Assembly: GCA_902472305.1 (NCBI GenBank)
Contig: CABRNK010000010.1
Location: 1 to 64,000, forward strand
DNA length: 64,000 nt
Source of the DNA: Hominenteromicrobium sp900549945
Lineage (GTDB): Bacteria; Bacillota; Clostridia; Oscillospirales; Acutalibacteraceae
Reading direction: 5' to 3'
The position numbers and the translations under genes were made by a program. This document shows positions 14,972 to 23,775 of this stretch, piece after piece. Each line of letters begins with the position of its first letter. Position 1 is the first letter of the stretch. The notes under the pieces are model-generated. The model was not told the origin of the DNA. It was given only the letters and a program-made list of their open reading frames with translations, and searched no databases.

Positions 14972-16429
14972 ATGGTAAACATCTCCGAACAGCTTTCGGA
15001 AAACACAGATTATATACAGGGGCTTTTTAAGAACGCGATGGATTTTATCCTGCGTGAATTTAAGATCGACGGCATTTCCGCTGCGCTGCTCGCGATCGAA
15101 GGACTCGTCAATAAACAGCAGATCATGCTGGGTGTTCTGAACCCGATCATGCGTGCCGCGGTTTTGCAGACAGATGGTAAGGCGAAAATGACTTATATCC
15201 AGCACAATGTGCTCGGCGCCGTAGACCAAATTGAACTGCATACAGTGGACGACATTGTCTCGCGGCTGATGAATGGCTTTTCCATTCTGCTTGTGGACGG
15301 ATGCAGCTACGGGCTTGCTTTCGGCACGCAGGGCTTTGAAAAGCGCAGCGTCAGCGAGCCGGACAGCGAAGTCATGCAGCGCGGTTCACGCGAGGGATTT
15401 GTCGAAACGTACATCATCAATATGTCTATGGTCCGCCGGCGCATGAAAACGCCGGCACTCAAATTCGAGCCGATCGTGATCGGTGAGGAAAGCCGTACGC
15501 CGGCCGCGCTCTGCTATCTCGATACAATCGTAGATCCCGATATTTTGGCCGAAGTGAAAAAGCGGCTCAAAAGCTGCAACCTTAAAGACGTGCTGGCAGC
15601 CGGATACCTGACGAGCTATCTCGAGCGCCCCTCGATTTTCGAGAGCGTCGGCCTGACGGAACGGCCGGACACACTGTGCGGAAAACTGCACGAGGGCCGG
15701 ATCGGCATCCTGATTGACGGCACGCCGACGGCGGTCTACGTGCCGTATTTGTTTGTGGAAAACTTTCAGACTGTGGATGACTACACCAACCGCCCGTTTT
15801 ACGCCACCTTTATCCGCTGGCTGAAATACATCGCTTTTTTTCTCGCGATCTTTCTGCCCGGGATCTATGTCGGCGTTGCGACACACAATCCGGAGCTCCT
15901 CCCGGAAACGCTGCTGCTCAAGGTCGCAGAGGCGGAGAGTCAGACGCCGTTCCCGGTCATGCTCGAGGCGATCTTGCTCTACTTCATGTACGAACTGATG
16001 CGCGAGGCCGGCCTGCGCGTGCCAAAATCGCTGAGCGGCTCCGTCAGCATCGTCGGCGGCCTTGTAATCGGCGAAACGGCGGTTTCGGCCGGTCTTGTCA
16101 GCGCGCCCTCGCTCGTCGTCATTGCGATGACGGTGATCACGGGCTATGTAATCCCGAAGCTCTACGAGCAGATGGCGGTTCTGCGGCTTGTTTTTATTGT
16201 CGTCGGCGGTATCTGGGGCGTGTGGGGCATTTTGGTCGGCCTGACCTTCATTATCTTCAACCTCTGTGGAAAAAGCAGCTTTAAGGTGCCCTTTATGGCG
16301 CCGGTCGCGCCGTTCCGCTTACACGCCATGCGCGACGTCGCGATCCGTGCGGGCTGGAAACGGCTCGCGGCCAAAAATAATCCGGTGCAGAACATGCCGG
16401 GCGCAGGGAAGGGGGAAAAGCGGTTTTGA
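14972..16429 (+). CDS. GerA-family spore germination protein (A subunit)
   Basis: About 485 residues, the usual size of GerA/GerBA/SpoVAF proteins. The large hydrophilic N-terminal half carries VNKQQIMLGVLNPIMR and LLVDGCSYGLAFGTQGFEKR; then come SYLERPSIFESVGLTERPD, LIDGTPTAVYVPYLF and several membrane segments including FLPGIYVGVATHNPELLPETLL and GLVIGETAVSAGLVSAP. It forms an inner-spore-membrane germinant receptor with the B and C subunits encoded next. ATG 14972 is chosen because AAAGGA lies 12 bp upstream; ATG 14960 immediately abuts it. Sporulation-specific (sigma-G) transcription is expected, but I could not identify a clear -35/-10. Confidence 0.92.
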   Translation: MVNISEQLSENTDYIQGLFKNAMDFILREFKIDGISAALLAIEGLVNKQQIMLGVLNPIMRAAVLQTDGKAKMTYIQHNVLGAVDQIELHTVDDIVSRLMNGFSILLVDGCSYGLAFGTQGFEKRSVSEPDSEVMQRGSREGFVETYIINMSMVRRRMKTPALKFEPIVIGEESRTPAALCYLDTIVDPDILAEVKKRLKSCNLKDVLAAGYLTSYLERPSIFESVGLTERPDTLCGKLHEGRIGILIDGTPTAVYVPYLFVENFQTVDDYTNRPFYATFIRWLKYIAFFLAIFLPGIYVGVATHNPELLPETLLLKVAEAESQTPFPVMLEAILLYFMYELMREAGLRVPKSLSGSVSIVGGLVIGETAVSAGLVSAPSLVVIAMTVITGYVIPKLYEQMAVLRLVFIVVGGIWGVWGILVGLTFIIFNLCGKSSFKVPFMAPVAPFRLHAMRDVAIRAGWKRLAAKNNPVQNMPGAGKGEKRF

Positions 16430-17508
16430 AGCCAACGACAAAGATCAGCGCGTTTCAATTCTACTTTATGCTGTTTCTTTCCCGCGTCATCATCAGCATA
16501 ACGATCAATTCCCAGACGCTCGGCGAAAAGAATTTTCTCGACAATATTTTTTCCTCATTGCTGCTGTTTGTGGGGCTGTTCATTTTCGTGCTGCCGCTTT
16601 TTTCCTTGAATAAGCGCTATCCGGATTTGTCGCTGCCCGCGATTGCCGAGGAGCGGATGGGCGGCTTCGGTTTTGGGGTTTCCGCCGTATACGGCGTTTA
16701 TTTTTTCATCATGAACACCTTTAGCCTCTCGATGTTTCTGGCGCTGCTTTTGAATACGCTGGACCCGGCGGCCTCCAAGTGGTCGATCGCGATCATTTTG
16801 ACCGGGATCGCACTGTACGGCGCGGTAAAGGGAATCGAGACGATCTCCCGCGCTTCGATCTGCATTTTCGTGCTTTTCATCCTCGGCATGGGGGCGATCT
16901 TCATCGCGCTCGCGCCGAATGTCACGCTCCGGTATATGGAGCCGCTTTTTTACGACGGATTCGACGATGTGCTGCGCGGCTTTTTCGTTTTTACGGCGCG
17001 CTGTACGTCGCTTGCGGAATTTGCGGTGCTGATGCCGTTTGTGCAGGGGCGGAAAAGGCTGGGCTTTGCCGTGTGCAGCGGCGGCGTTACGGCGTTCCTC
17101 TCTATTTTGCTGTTCTTCATCGTTTCCTGTCTCGGCGAATACGCGTACTTGCAGATCTTTCCGGCTTATACGCTTGCCGCCATGTCGGAGATCGCCGGCA
17201 TCCAGCGGCTTGATGCCCTTTTCATCGGGCTGTGTATGATGACGCTTGTGATCCGCATTGCCTGCGGACTGTTCGCCGTCTCCGAGTGCATTTCCCGCAT
17301 CGTGAAGCCGCGCGTGCGCACCGCAGTGCTATCCGCTTTGTCCGCCGTGAGCGTTCTGTTCGCGCTCTGGGTCACGGAGGACGCGCGCCGGGCCGGCATG
17401 CTGTTTAAAACCGAGTATCTGCTGCCGCTTACGGTGCTGACCGGCGCGGTGCTGCCGGCCGCCGTCTGGGCAGTCGATCATTTCAAGAAGGAGCGAAAGC
17501 CAAGATGA
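16426..17508 (+). CDS. GerB-family spore germination permease (B subunit)
   Basis: 360 residues with about ten membrane segments and little soluble sequence, as in GerAB/YndE-type members of the APC superfamily. The N-terminus ISAFQFYFMLFLSRVII and LSLPAIAEERMGG are family-like. It starts with a TTG overlapping the gerA stop (TTTTGA) after GGGGGAAAAG, and its own stop overlaps the C subunit start by 4 bp. This is the receptor subunit thought to bind the germinant. Confidence 0.88.
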   Translation: MKPTTKISAFQFYFMLFLSRVIISITINSQTLGEKNFLDNIFSSLLLFVGLFIFVLPLFSLNKRYPDLSLPAIAEERMGGFGFGVSAVYGVYFFIMNTFSLSMFLALLLNTLDPAASKWSIAIILTGIALYGAVKGIETISRASICIFVLFILGMGAIFIALAPNVTLRYMEPLFYDGFDDVLRGFFVFTARCTSLAEFAVLMPFVQGRKRLGFAVCSGGVTAFLSILLFFIVSCLGEYAYLQIFPAYTLAAMSEIAGIQRLDALFIGLCMMTLVIRIACGLFAVSECISRIVKPRVRTAVLSALSAVSVLFALWVTEDARRAGMLFKTEYLLPLTVLTGAVLPAAVWAVDHFKKERKPR

Positions 17509-18596
17509 AAAAATATGTGACTGTGCTTCTTGCCGCGCTGCTTCTCGCCGTCTCCTCTGCCGGCTGTGCGCCGGAGCTTTACGAGCGCGCGCTGATCAGC
17601 GCCGTCGGCGTGGACAAGACCGAAGCCGGGTGCCGCGTCACAGTACGCGCCGCGCTCCCCGCAGACGACGGGCAGGAAATCAGCCTTTCCGGGGAGGGGC
17701 GCACCGTGCCGGAAGCCTTGAATGAAATTGCGCGCACAACCGGGCAGCAGCCGCTTTATTCCCACAACACGCTCGTGGTTTTCGGCATGGACTGCGCCAA
17801 AAGCGGGCTTGCGGCCTACCTCGATTTTTTCATCCGACACTATGATTCACGCCCCACGGTCAAGGTGTTCCTCTCGGAAACGACTGCGGAGGACATCCTG
17901 CGCGTCGACGTAGAGGATGAAGCGCCGCGCGCCGCCGAAATCGCGGAGCTCACAAAAGGCGCCGTCTACAGCGGGCTTTCGGCAGACGTCAATCTGATCG
18001 GTCTGATCAACGGAACTTATGGGGAGGGTGCCTCCGCCGTTGTTCCGGTACTCCGCCGAAGCGACAGCATTGAGCCGGCCGGAACAGCGCTTCTGCGCGG
18101 GCTGACTTTGCAGGGTGCGCTTTCTCCCGCGGCGGTTCAGGGACTTCTGCTCCTGCAAGGCGCGCTCGAGGCCGGGCAGTTCGTCGTTTCCGACCCCGAG
18201 TGCGGCGCGGTGACGCTCACGGTCAGCGCGTCGGACTGCCGTGTGCGGTTTACCGGAACAGAAGAATCCCCTCGATTTGCGGTTTCCGTTCAAATCGAGG
18301 GGGAGATCAGTGCGATTTCCGTCGGCAAGCATCAAATCGAAAACGATGCGTTCCCGCGGCTCGAAAGAGCATTTGCGGAGCAGGCGGTCGCCGCCGTAGA
18401 GGCGTATTTGTCCGGCTCGGTGTATGAAAGCGGCTGCGACGCCGCGGGCTTCGGCGGCGCGGTGCTCCGGGATGCGCCTGAGGTCTGGCGCAGGGTTTCG
18501 GAGAATTGGCCTGCGCTTCTGCCAAACGCCGTGTTTGACGTAGAGGCGCAGGCTTCCATCGAGCGCGTCGAGGAGGAGGATACGCCGTACTTGTAA
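17505..18596 (+). CDS. Ger(x)C-family spore germination lipoprotein (C subunit)
   Basis: 363 residues. The signal peptide ends in a lipobox SSAGC (C21), so the mature protein should be a lipoprotein. YERALISAVGVDKTEAG is typical of the N-terminal GerC domain, and KHQIENDAFPRLERAFAEQ falls in the C-terminal domain. It completes the A-B-C receptor operon, with overlapping start and stop codons throughout. A convergent gene ends 17 bp downstream. Confidence 0.9.
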   Translation: MKKYVTVLLAALLLAVSSAGCAPELYERALISAVGVDKTEAGCRVTVRAALPADDGQEISLSGEGRTVPEALNEIARTTGQQPLYSHNTLVVFGMDCAKSGLAAYLDFFIRHYDSRPTVKVFLSETTAEDILRVDVEDEAPRAAEIAELTKGAVYSGLSADVNLIGLINGTYGEGASAVVPVLRRSDSIEPAGTALLRGLTLQGALSPAAVQGLLLLQGALEAGQFVVSDPECGAVTLTVSASDCRVRFTGTEESPRFAVSVQIEGEISAISVGKHQIENDAFPRLERAFAEQAVAAVEAYLSGSVYESGCDAAGFGGAVLRDAPEVWRRVSENWPALLPNAVFDVEAQASIERVEEEDTPYL

Positions 18597-18612
18597 GCGG
18601 TTTCTATCCGCA

Positions 18613-20415
18613 TCAAAGGTCGATTTTGACTTTATAGCGGTTCAGCCAGAGGTTGATTTGGAGCAGATAGGCACTTAGCTGCGCTTCAGCGGCCTGTACG
18701 CCGAACCACGGCCGGTCGGACTTTTCCCGTAAAAGCCTGCGCGCGGCATCTGCGGAGATCAAACGGTGAATCGGCTGCTCTGGGTCGCGCAGTACATCGG
18801 TCAGCCTTTCCCGGACCGCCCGTGTATACTGCGGAGAGCACGCGGCGGAAACAGCGGCACCCTGATTGCGCTCTCCGCCGAAAACTTCATCCGGCAAAAG
18901 CCCGCGGCAGGCGTCGTAAAACAGCCCGTTTATTCTGCCCTGCGGCGCCCGGATATCGCGCGGCGCATTGAAAAGGTACTCGATCAGCCGGTAGTCCGTG
19001 TACGGTGTGCGTACTTCTAAGCCGCTGTACATGCTGTACCGGTCGAGGCATTCGAGCTGTGCCCCCATAAACCCATACAGACTCAAAAAAGAATTTTCGC
19101 GAAAACGCCGGTTTTCCGCCGATTCGCCGCGCAGCACCGGTGCGGCGTCGGTCATTTCACAGCGGCGCTCCCGCACGTAATCCTCGACCTGTAGGTCGGC
19201 GGCGAGCTCCGGCCGCAGGAGGCCCGCGAGAAGCAAAGGCGCCGACGACCACGGAAACAGGCCCGCCGGATGTCTTTTGAACAGCCACGGCCAGCCCGCG
19301 AAGGCTGCATCGGCGCCTATGCCGCACAGAGCCGCGGCATGCCGCTTTCGGATTTCTCGGAAAAGGCAGAGGGCAGAACCGTCGAGTCCGGCCATACCGG
19401 GCAGATCCCGCGCGATAACTGCGTCAGTCAGCGTATCCGCCATGCGTTCCGCATCGAAATGCAAAGTGTGCTGCCGGATGCCGGGCAATGCTTCGGCCGC
19501 GGGCGGTGTATCGTCATATGCCGGGGCATACGCATCGAGCGGCAAACCACCACCGGCGGTTTGCCGCATTGCCGCAAGCGCGGCGATTGCGGCGGAAGCG
19601 GTGCCGCCGGAAAAGGCGGCGGCCAGCGGCACGGCGCCGTCAAGCTGACGCGACACAATGTCCTCGAGCAAGGCGCGTACACGCTGTACGGTGGCGTCGT
19701 AATTCTCCGTATACGGGTGCGCCTCCAGCTTGAAATACGGCCGCGGCGAAAAGCCCTCGCGGCTGAAAACCGCGGTATGGCCGGGAAGCAGCTCCTTGAT
19801 GTTTTTATACACGCCGCATCCGGGCGTGCGCGCCGGTCCGATGCCGAAGATCTCACAGATTCCGGTGCGGCCCAGCCGTGGACGCACACCCGGATATTCA
19901 AACAGGGCCTTGATTTCCGAGGCGAAAACGAGCCGGCCGCCCGAGAATGTGTAAAAGAGCGGTTTTGCGCCGAAACGGTCTCGGCACAGCAGGAGGCTTT
20001 CCCTCTGCACGTCATCCACGGCAAAGGCAAAGACGCCGTTCATTCTTTCCGCACAGGCCGGGCCGAAGCACAGGTAGCTTTTGAGTGCGATCTCCGCGTC
20101 GCAGTGCGTTTCAAGGCTGCAGCCGCGCGACGAAAGGGCGGTCCGCAGCTCATCTGCATTGCAGAGCTCGCCGTCCCACACGATCGTGGCCGTGCGGCCG
20201 TTTTCCGTACAGGTCATCGGCTGCGCGCCATACTCGGCGCCCGGCACAGAGCGCTGTACATGCGCGACCGCACAGCGTGACGAAACGTGCGCGCCGCGGC
20301 CGTCGGGGCCGCGGTGCGAGAGCCGCTGGGCCATACGCCGCGCAAGCGCCATCCACAGGTATTTTTCATCGGTCAGGGATTCCTCAGCATCAAAAAAGCC
20401 GGCAAAGCCGCTCAT
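18613..20415 (-). CDS. Asparagine synthetase (AsnB) homologue with degenerate active sites
   Basis: 600 residues with the full AsnB architecture: N-terminal class II glutaminase-like domain (about 1-210) and C-terminal PP-loop synthetase-like domain (about 235-600). Fold motifs remain, such as RLSHRGPDG, CRDRFGAKPL, FASEIKAL and RYSMYSGLEVRTPY. Catalytic motifs do not: the nucleophile Cys after Met1 is Ser (codon AGC), the oxyanion NGE reads DGE (D81), the PP motif SGGxDS reads SGGTASA (269-275), and GEGADELFGGY reads GIGADAAFAGW (365-375). The start at 20415 has GGAAGG 9 bp upstream. There is no frameshift, so it is maintained as a protein, possibly with a non-enzymatic or altered role. B. 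subtilis has a sporulation-linked AsnO; the neighbouring ger operon makes a similar setting possible here. Confidence 0.88.
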   Translation of the reverse strand: MSGFAGFFDAEESLTDEKYLWMALARRMAQRLSHRGPDGRGAHVSSRCAVAHVQRSVPGAEYGAQPMTCTENGRTATIVWDGELCNADELRTALSSRGCSLETHCDAEIALKSYLCFGPACAERMNGVFAFAVDDVQRESLLLCRDRFGAKPLFYTFSGGRLVFASEIKALFEYPGVRPRLGRTGICEIFGIGPARTPGCGVYKNIKELLPGHTAVFSREGFSPRPYFKLEAHPYTENYDATVQRVRALLEDIVSRQLDGAVPLAAAFSGGTASAAIAALAAMRQTAGGGLPLDAYAPAYDDTPPAAEALPGIRQHTLHFDAERMADTLTDAVIARDLPGMAGLDGSALCLFREIRKRHAAALCGIGADAAFAGWPWLFKRHPAGLFPWSSAPLLLAGLLRPELAADLQVEDYVRERRCEMTDAAPVLRGESAENRRFRENSFLSLYGFMGAQLECLDRYSMYSGLEVRTPYTDYRLIEYLFNAPRDIRAPQGRINGLFYDACRGLLPDEVFGGERNQGAAVSAACSPQYTRAVRERLTDVLRDPEQPIHRLISADAARRLLREKSDRPWFGVQAAEAQLSAYLLQINLWLNRYKVKIDL

Positions 20416-20535
20416 TAAAATCATCCTTCCGTTTTGGGGAAAACGGGAAATCCTTATGTATCGCGGCAAAAAAACGCGCATAAAACGATCCCCGTTCCTT
20501 TCAGAATAGATCATTCTATGCGCGGTCAAATGCGT

Positions 20536-21114
20536 TTATGCTTCGGATTTGCTCTGCTTCTTCGATTTTTCAGCGCTCTTTCTCTCCTTGCTGCCGGATT
20601 CCGCATCCTCCGAGAGCGCCATCAGGATGCGTTCGGAAACGGCGCGCCGGGCGTTGGCCTCCGCTGCAAGCCGAAGCGCCAGTGCGCGCAGCTGCGTTTC
20701 ATCCGTCTCGTCCTGTAATAAAGCCGCCGTTTCGTGCAGCGCGCTGTCCTGTGCGGCGGCAAAGGCCGCGTAAAGCTGTTCGGCAGTTTCGCCGCCGGAA
20801 AACAGCACCGAAATATCCTGAATTGAGAGCACCTGCTTGAGCAGGCTCGTCATCATCAGCTTGACGAGGTGCTCGCGCATGTATTTCTTGTGCACCGGGT
20901 GCTCCACAACACCGTTTTTTACATAATTGTTGACCATGCTGCTCGTCAAAAGGCTCTGCTTTTCATCGCGCTCAAACAGCGCGAGCGCCTCGCCCGTAAC
21001 CATCGTGACCTGATCCATGTAAAGCGGGATACCGGGAAGCTGCTCCCATGCCGGCAGCGCATAGCCTTCTGCCGCCGCAGCCCATGCGGCCATTCCTGTT
21101 TTCTTGTCTCCCAT
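20536..21114 (-). CDS. DUF1836 domain protein, putative DNA-binding regulator
   Basis: 192 residues. LPAWEQLPGIPLYMDQVTMV, then SSMVNNYVKNGVVEHPVHKKYMREHL and LLKQVLSIQDIS match DUF1836, a MerR-like helix-turn-helix family in Firmicutes. The C-terminal ~25 residues are Lys/Ser/Glu-rich and probably disordered. The gene is divergent from pcrA and 120 bp upstream of the asparagine synthetase homologue on the same strand, which it may regulate or be cotranscribed with. Confidence 0.8.
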   Translation of the reverse strand: MGDKKTGMAAWAAAAEGYALPAWEQLPGIPLYMDQVTMVTGEALALFERDEKQSLLTSSMVNNYVKNGVVEHPVHKKYMREHLVKLMMTSLLKQVLSIQDISVLFSGGETAEQLYAAFAAAQDSALHETAALLQDETDETQLRALALRLAAEANARRAVSERILMALSEDAESGSKERKSAEKSKKQSKSEA

Positions 21115-21192
21115 TTTCGATACAGCTCCTTTTCGTTTTCATAAACAGTATACGTCATTTTAAAAGGTATTTCAAGATTTTTATGTGTTCGA

Positions 21193-21221
21193 TTGCTATT
21201 TGCGGCGGATTATTGTAAAAT
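21193..21221 (+). promoter_or_regulatory. Sigma-A promoter of pcrA
   Basis: TTGCTA at 21193-21198 and TAAAAT at 21216-21221, spacer 17 bp, 36 bp upstream of the pcrA start codon. Each hexamer has small departures from consensus. Confidence 0.6.
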
Positions 21222-21257
21222 AGAAAGCGAACGAAACAGAAAGGCAGTTTTCACCTT

Positions 21258-23645
21258 ATGGATAAATCTGAAATTCTCGCGCTTCGCCGCGCGGTGCTCG
21301 AAAAAGAATTCTCCCGCATGAACGACCGGCAGCGGCAGGCTGTCTTTTCGATCGGCGGGCCGCTGCTGATCCTTGCCGGAGCCGGAAGCGGAAAGACGAC
21401 TGTGCTGATCAACCGCATTGCGAACATCCTGCGCTACGGAAACGCTTACAACAGCACGTTCATTCAGGACGAGCTGGACGAGGAAGATCTCGCGGCGTGC
21501 CGCGCCTATCTCGACGGCGGCGAACCGCTGCCCGAGGAGACACGCCGTCACCTGAGCGTTTCGGCCTGCTTGCCGTGGAAAATCATGGCGATCACCTTTA
21601 CAAATAAGGCGGCGGGGGAGCTCAAGGACCGTCTTTGCGCGATGCTCGGCGCCGAGGGCAACGACATCTGGGCGTCTACCTTTCACTCGACCTGCGCGCG
21701 TATTCTGCGCCGGGACGGCGAGCGCCTCGGCTATTCCTCGCACTTTACAATCTACGACACCGACGACCAGCGCCGACTGATGAAAAATATCCTGAAGGAG
21801 CTGGACGTTTCTGAGAAAAACATGCCGCCCAAGGCTGTGCTGAACGAGATCTCCCGTGCGAAGGATTCTCTTATCACGCCGGAGGAGTATGTAAAAACGG
21901 CGGGCGATGATTTCCGCATGAAGATCGTCTCCCGCGCCTATAAGATCTACCAGCAGCGCCTGCGCGACGCGGACGCGATGGATTTCGACGACCTGATCTG
22001 CAAGACCGTGGAGCTGTTCCGCACCTGTCCGGACGTGCTCGAATACTACCAGAACCGGTTTAAGTATTTGATGGTAGACGAATATCAGGATACGAACCAC
22101 GCGCAGTACACCTTCGTGCGCCTGCTCGCGGAAAAGCACCAGAACCTCTGTGTGGTCGGCGACGACGACCAGAGCATCTACAAGTTCCGCGGCGCGACGA
22201 TCGAGAATATCCTGAGCTTCGAAAACACGTTCCAGAACGCGCAGGTCATCCGCTTGGAGCAGAACTACCGCTCAACGCAGAACATTTTGGATGCCGCAAA
22301 CGCCGTCATCGAGAACAACACGGAGCGCAAGGGCAAAACGCTTTGGACGCAGAACGGAAGCGGCGCGGAAATCCACCTGCATACGGCCGAAAACGAAATG
22401 GACGAGGCCGAGCGCATCGCGAAGATCATTCTGGACGGCGTAGCGGCCGGGCGCAGATTTTCGGACTACGCGGTTTTGTACCGCATGAATTCGCAGTCGA
22501 TGATGTTCGAGCGCAATTTCGCAAAATCCGGCATTCCGCACCGCATCATCGGCGGCACGCGCTTCTATGAGCGCCGCGAGATCCGCGAGATGATCGCCTA
22601 CCTCAGCGTGATCAGCAACCCGAGCGACGAAATGCGCCTGCGCCGGATCATTAACACGCCGAAGCGCGGCATCGGCGACCGTTCGGTGGAAATCGCCGCA
22701 CAGATCGGCCAGCAGACGGGCGAGACGCTGTTCGAGGTTGTCTTGCACGCCGACGAATACCCGGCGCTCTCGCGCCCATCTAAAAAAATGAAGCTCTTCG
22801 GCGCACAGCTCCGCGGGCTGATCGAGCTGAACGAAGACCCGGAGGTCTCGATCGGCGAGCTGTACGACGAGATGGTCGAGCGTATCGGCTACATCGAATT
22901 TCTCAAAACCGACGACCCGGAAAGTGCGGAGGACCGCGAGGGCAACGTGCACGAACTTGCCTCGAACATCCGCCGCTACGAGGAGGAGAACCCTGAAAGC
23001 ACGCTGGCGGATTTCCTCGAGGAGGTCTCGCTGATCACGGACATCGACAACTATGACAACGAGGCCGATTCCGTCGTGCTGATGACGATCCACTCGGCGA
23101 AGGGGCTCGAATTTCCCGTGGTTTTCCTGCCGGGCATGGAGGAGAACATTTTCCCGGGCATGGCGAGCATCTACAATCCGTCCGAAGTAGAGGAGGAGCG
23201 CCGCCTCGCCTACGTCGCCATCACGCGCGCCAAGGAGGAGCTCTACATATTCAACGCTGAATCGCGCATGATTTTTGGTATGACGAGCCGCAACCGGCTC
23301 TCGCGGTTTGCGGAGGAGATTCCGGAATCGCTCGTCGAACACACGCGCTCGCGCGAGTACAGCGTGCGCCCGACCGTGATGCCGAGTTTCTCCGGCGCAA
23401 AGCCCTTCGGCGCGCCGAAGTCGGCCTCTGTCGCCGAGGCCGGCGGCTTTACGCCGAAGCCGCGGGTCACACCGGCGCCGGCTGGTACATACCGCGTCGG
23501 CGACACGGTTTTCCACAAGGCGTTCGGCATCGGTATCATCGTTTCTGCAACGCCAATGGCCAACGACACGCTGCTGGAGGTCGCTTTCGACAAGGTGGGT
23601 ACGAAGAAGCTCTTTGCGAATTTTGCCCGCCTGACAAAGGCATGA
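21258..23645 (+). CDS. pcrA: ATP-dependent DNA helicase PcrA (UvrD/Rep family)
   Basis: 795 residues, superfamily 1A helicase used in repair and in removing replication barriers. Motif Q region MNDRQRQAVF; Walker A GAGSGKT; motif Ia AITFTNKAAGEL; Walker B MVDEYQDTNHAQY; motif III VVGDDDQSIYKFRGA; motif IV LEQNYRST; motif V TIHSAKGLEFPVVFLPG; motif VI RRLAYVAITRAKEELY. The C-terminal ~100 residues end in a Tudor-like segment (YRVGDTVFHKAFGIGIIV) typical of PcrA. Own promoter; no clear terminator follows. Confidence 0.97.
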   Translation: MDKSEILALRRAVLEKEFSRMNDRQRQAVFSIGGPLLILAGAGSGKTTVLINRIANILRYGNAYNSTFIQDELDEEDLAACRAYLDGGEPLPEETRRHLSVSACLPWKIMAITFTNKAAGELKDRLCAMLGAEGNDIWASTFHSTCARILRRDGERLGYSSHFTIYDTDDQRRLMKNILKELDVSEKNMPPKAVLNEISRAKDSLITPEEYVKTAGDDFRMKIVSRAYKIYQQRLRDADAMDFDDLICKTVELFRTCPDVLEYYQNRFKYLMVDEYQDTNHAQYTFVRLLAEKHQNLCVVGDDDQSIYKFRGATIENILSFENTFQNAQVIRLEQNYRSTQNILDAANAVIENNTERKGKTLWTQNGSGAEIHLHTAENEMDEAERIAKIILDGVAAGRRFSDYAVLYRMNSQSMMFERNFAKSGIPHRIIGGTRFYERREIREMIAYLSVISNPSDEMRLRRIINTPKRGIGDRSVEIAAQIGQQTGETLFEVVLHADEYPALSRPSKKMKLFGAQLRGLIELNEDPEVSIGELYDEMVERIGYIEFLKTDDPESAEDREGNVHELASNIRRYEEENPESTLADFLEEVSLITDIDNYDNEADSVVLMTIHSAKGLEFPVVFLPGMEENIFPGMASIYNPSEVEEERRLAYVAITRAKEELYIFNAESRMIFGMTSRNRLSRFAEEIPESLVEHTRSREYSVRPTVMPSFSGAKPFGAPKSASVAEAGGFTPKPRVTPAPAGTYRVGDTVFHKAFGIGIIVSATPMANDTLLEVAFDKVGTKKLFANFARLTKA

Positions 23646-23775
23646 TCCGCGGCGGAAAACAAACCCTATAAAAGCCCGGCGGCGCGGACAGTCCTATCCG
23701 CAAAACAACCGCCGCTCCGGAAGCTGTAAGGCACAGTGCCGAAGACACGATCCCGCAGGGAAAAACAGGTATAGA

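Noticed and set aside
19270..20280. 336-codon plus-strand frame opposite the asparagine synthetase homologue
   Set aside because: Antisense shadow; the minus-strand protein has continuous family similarity.
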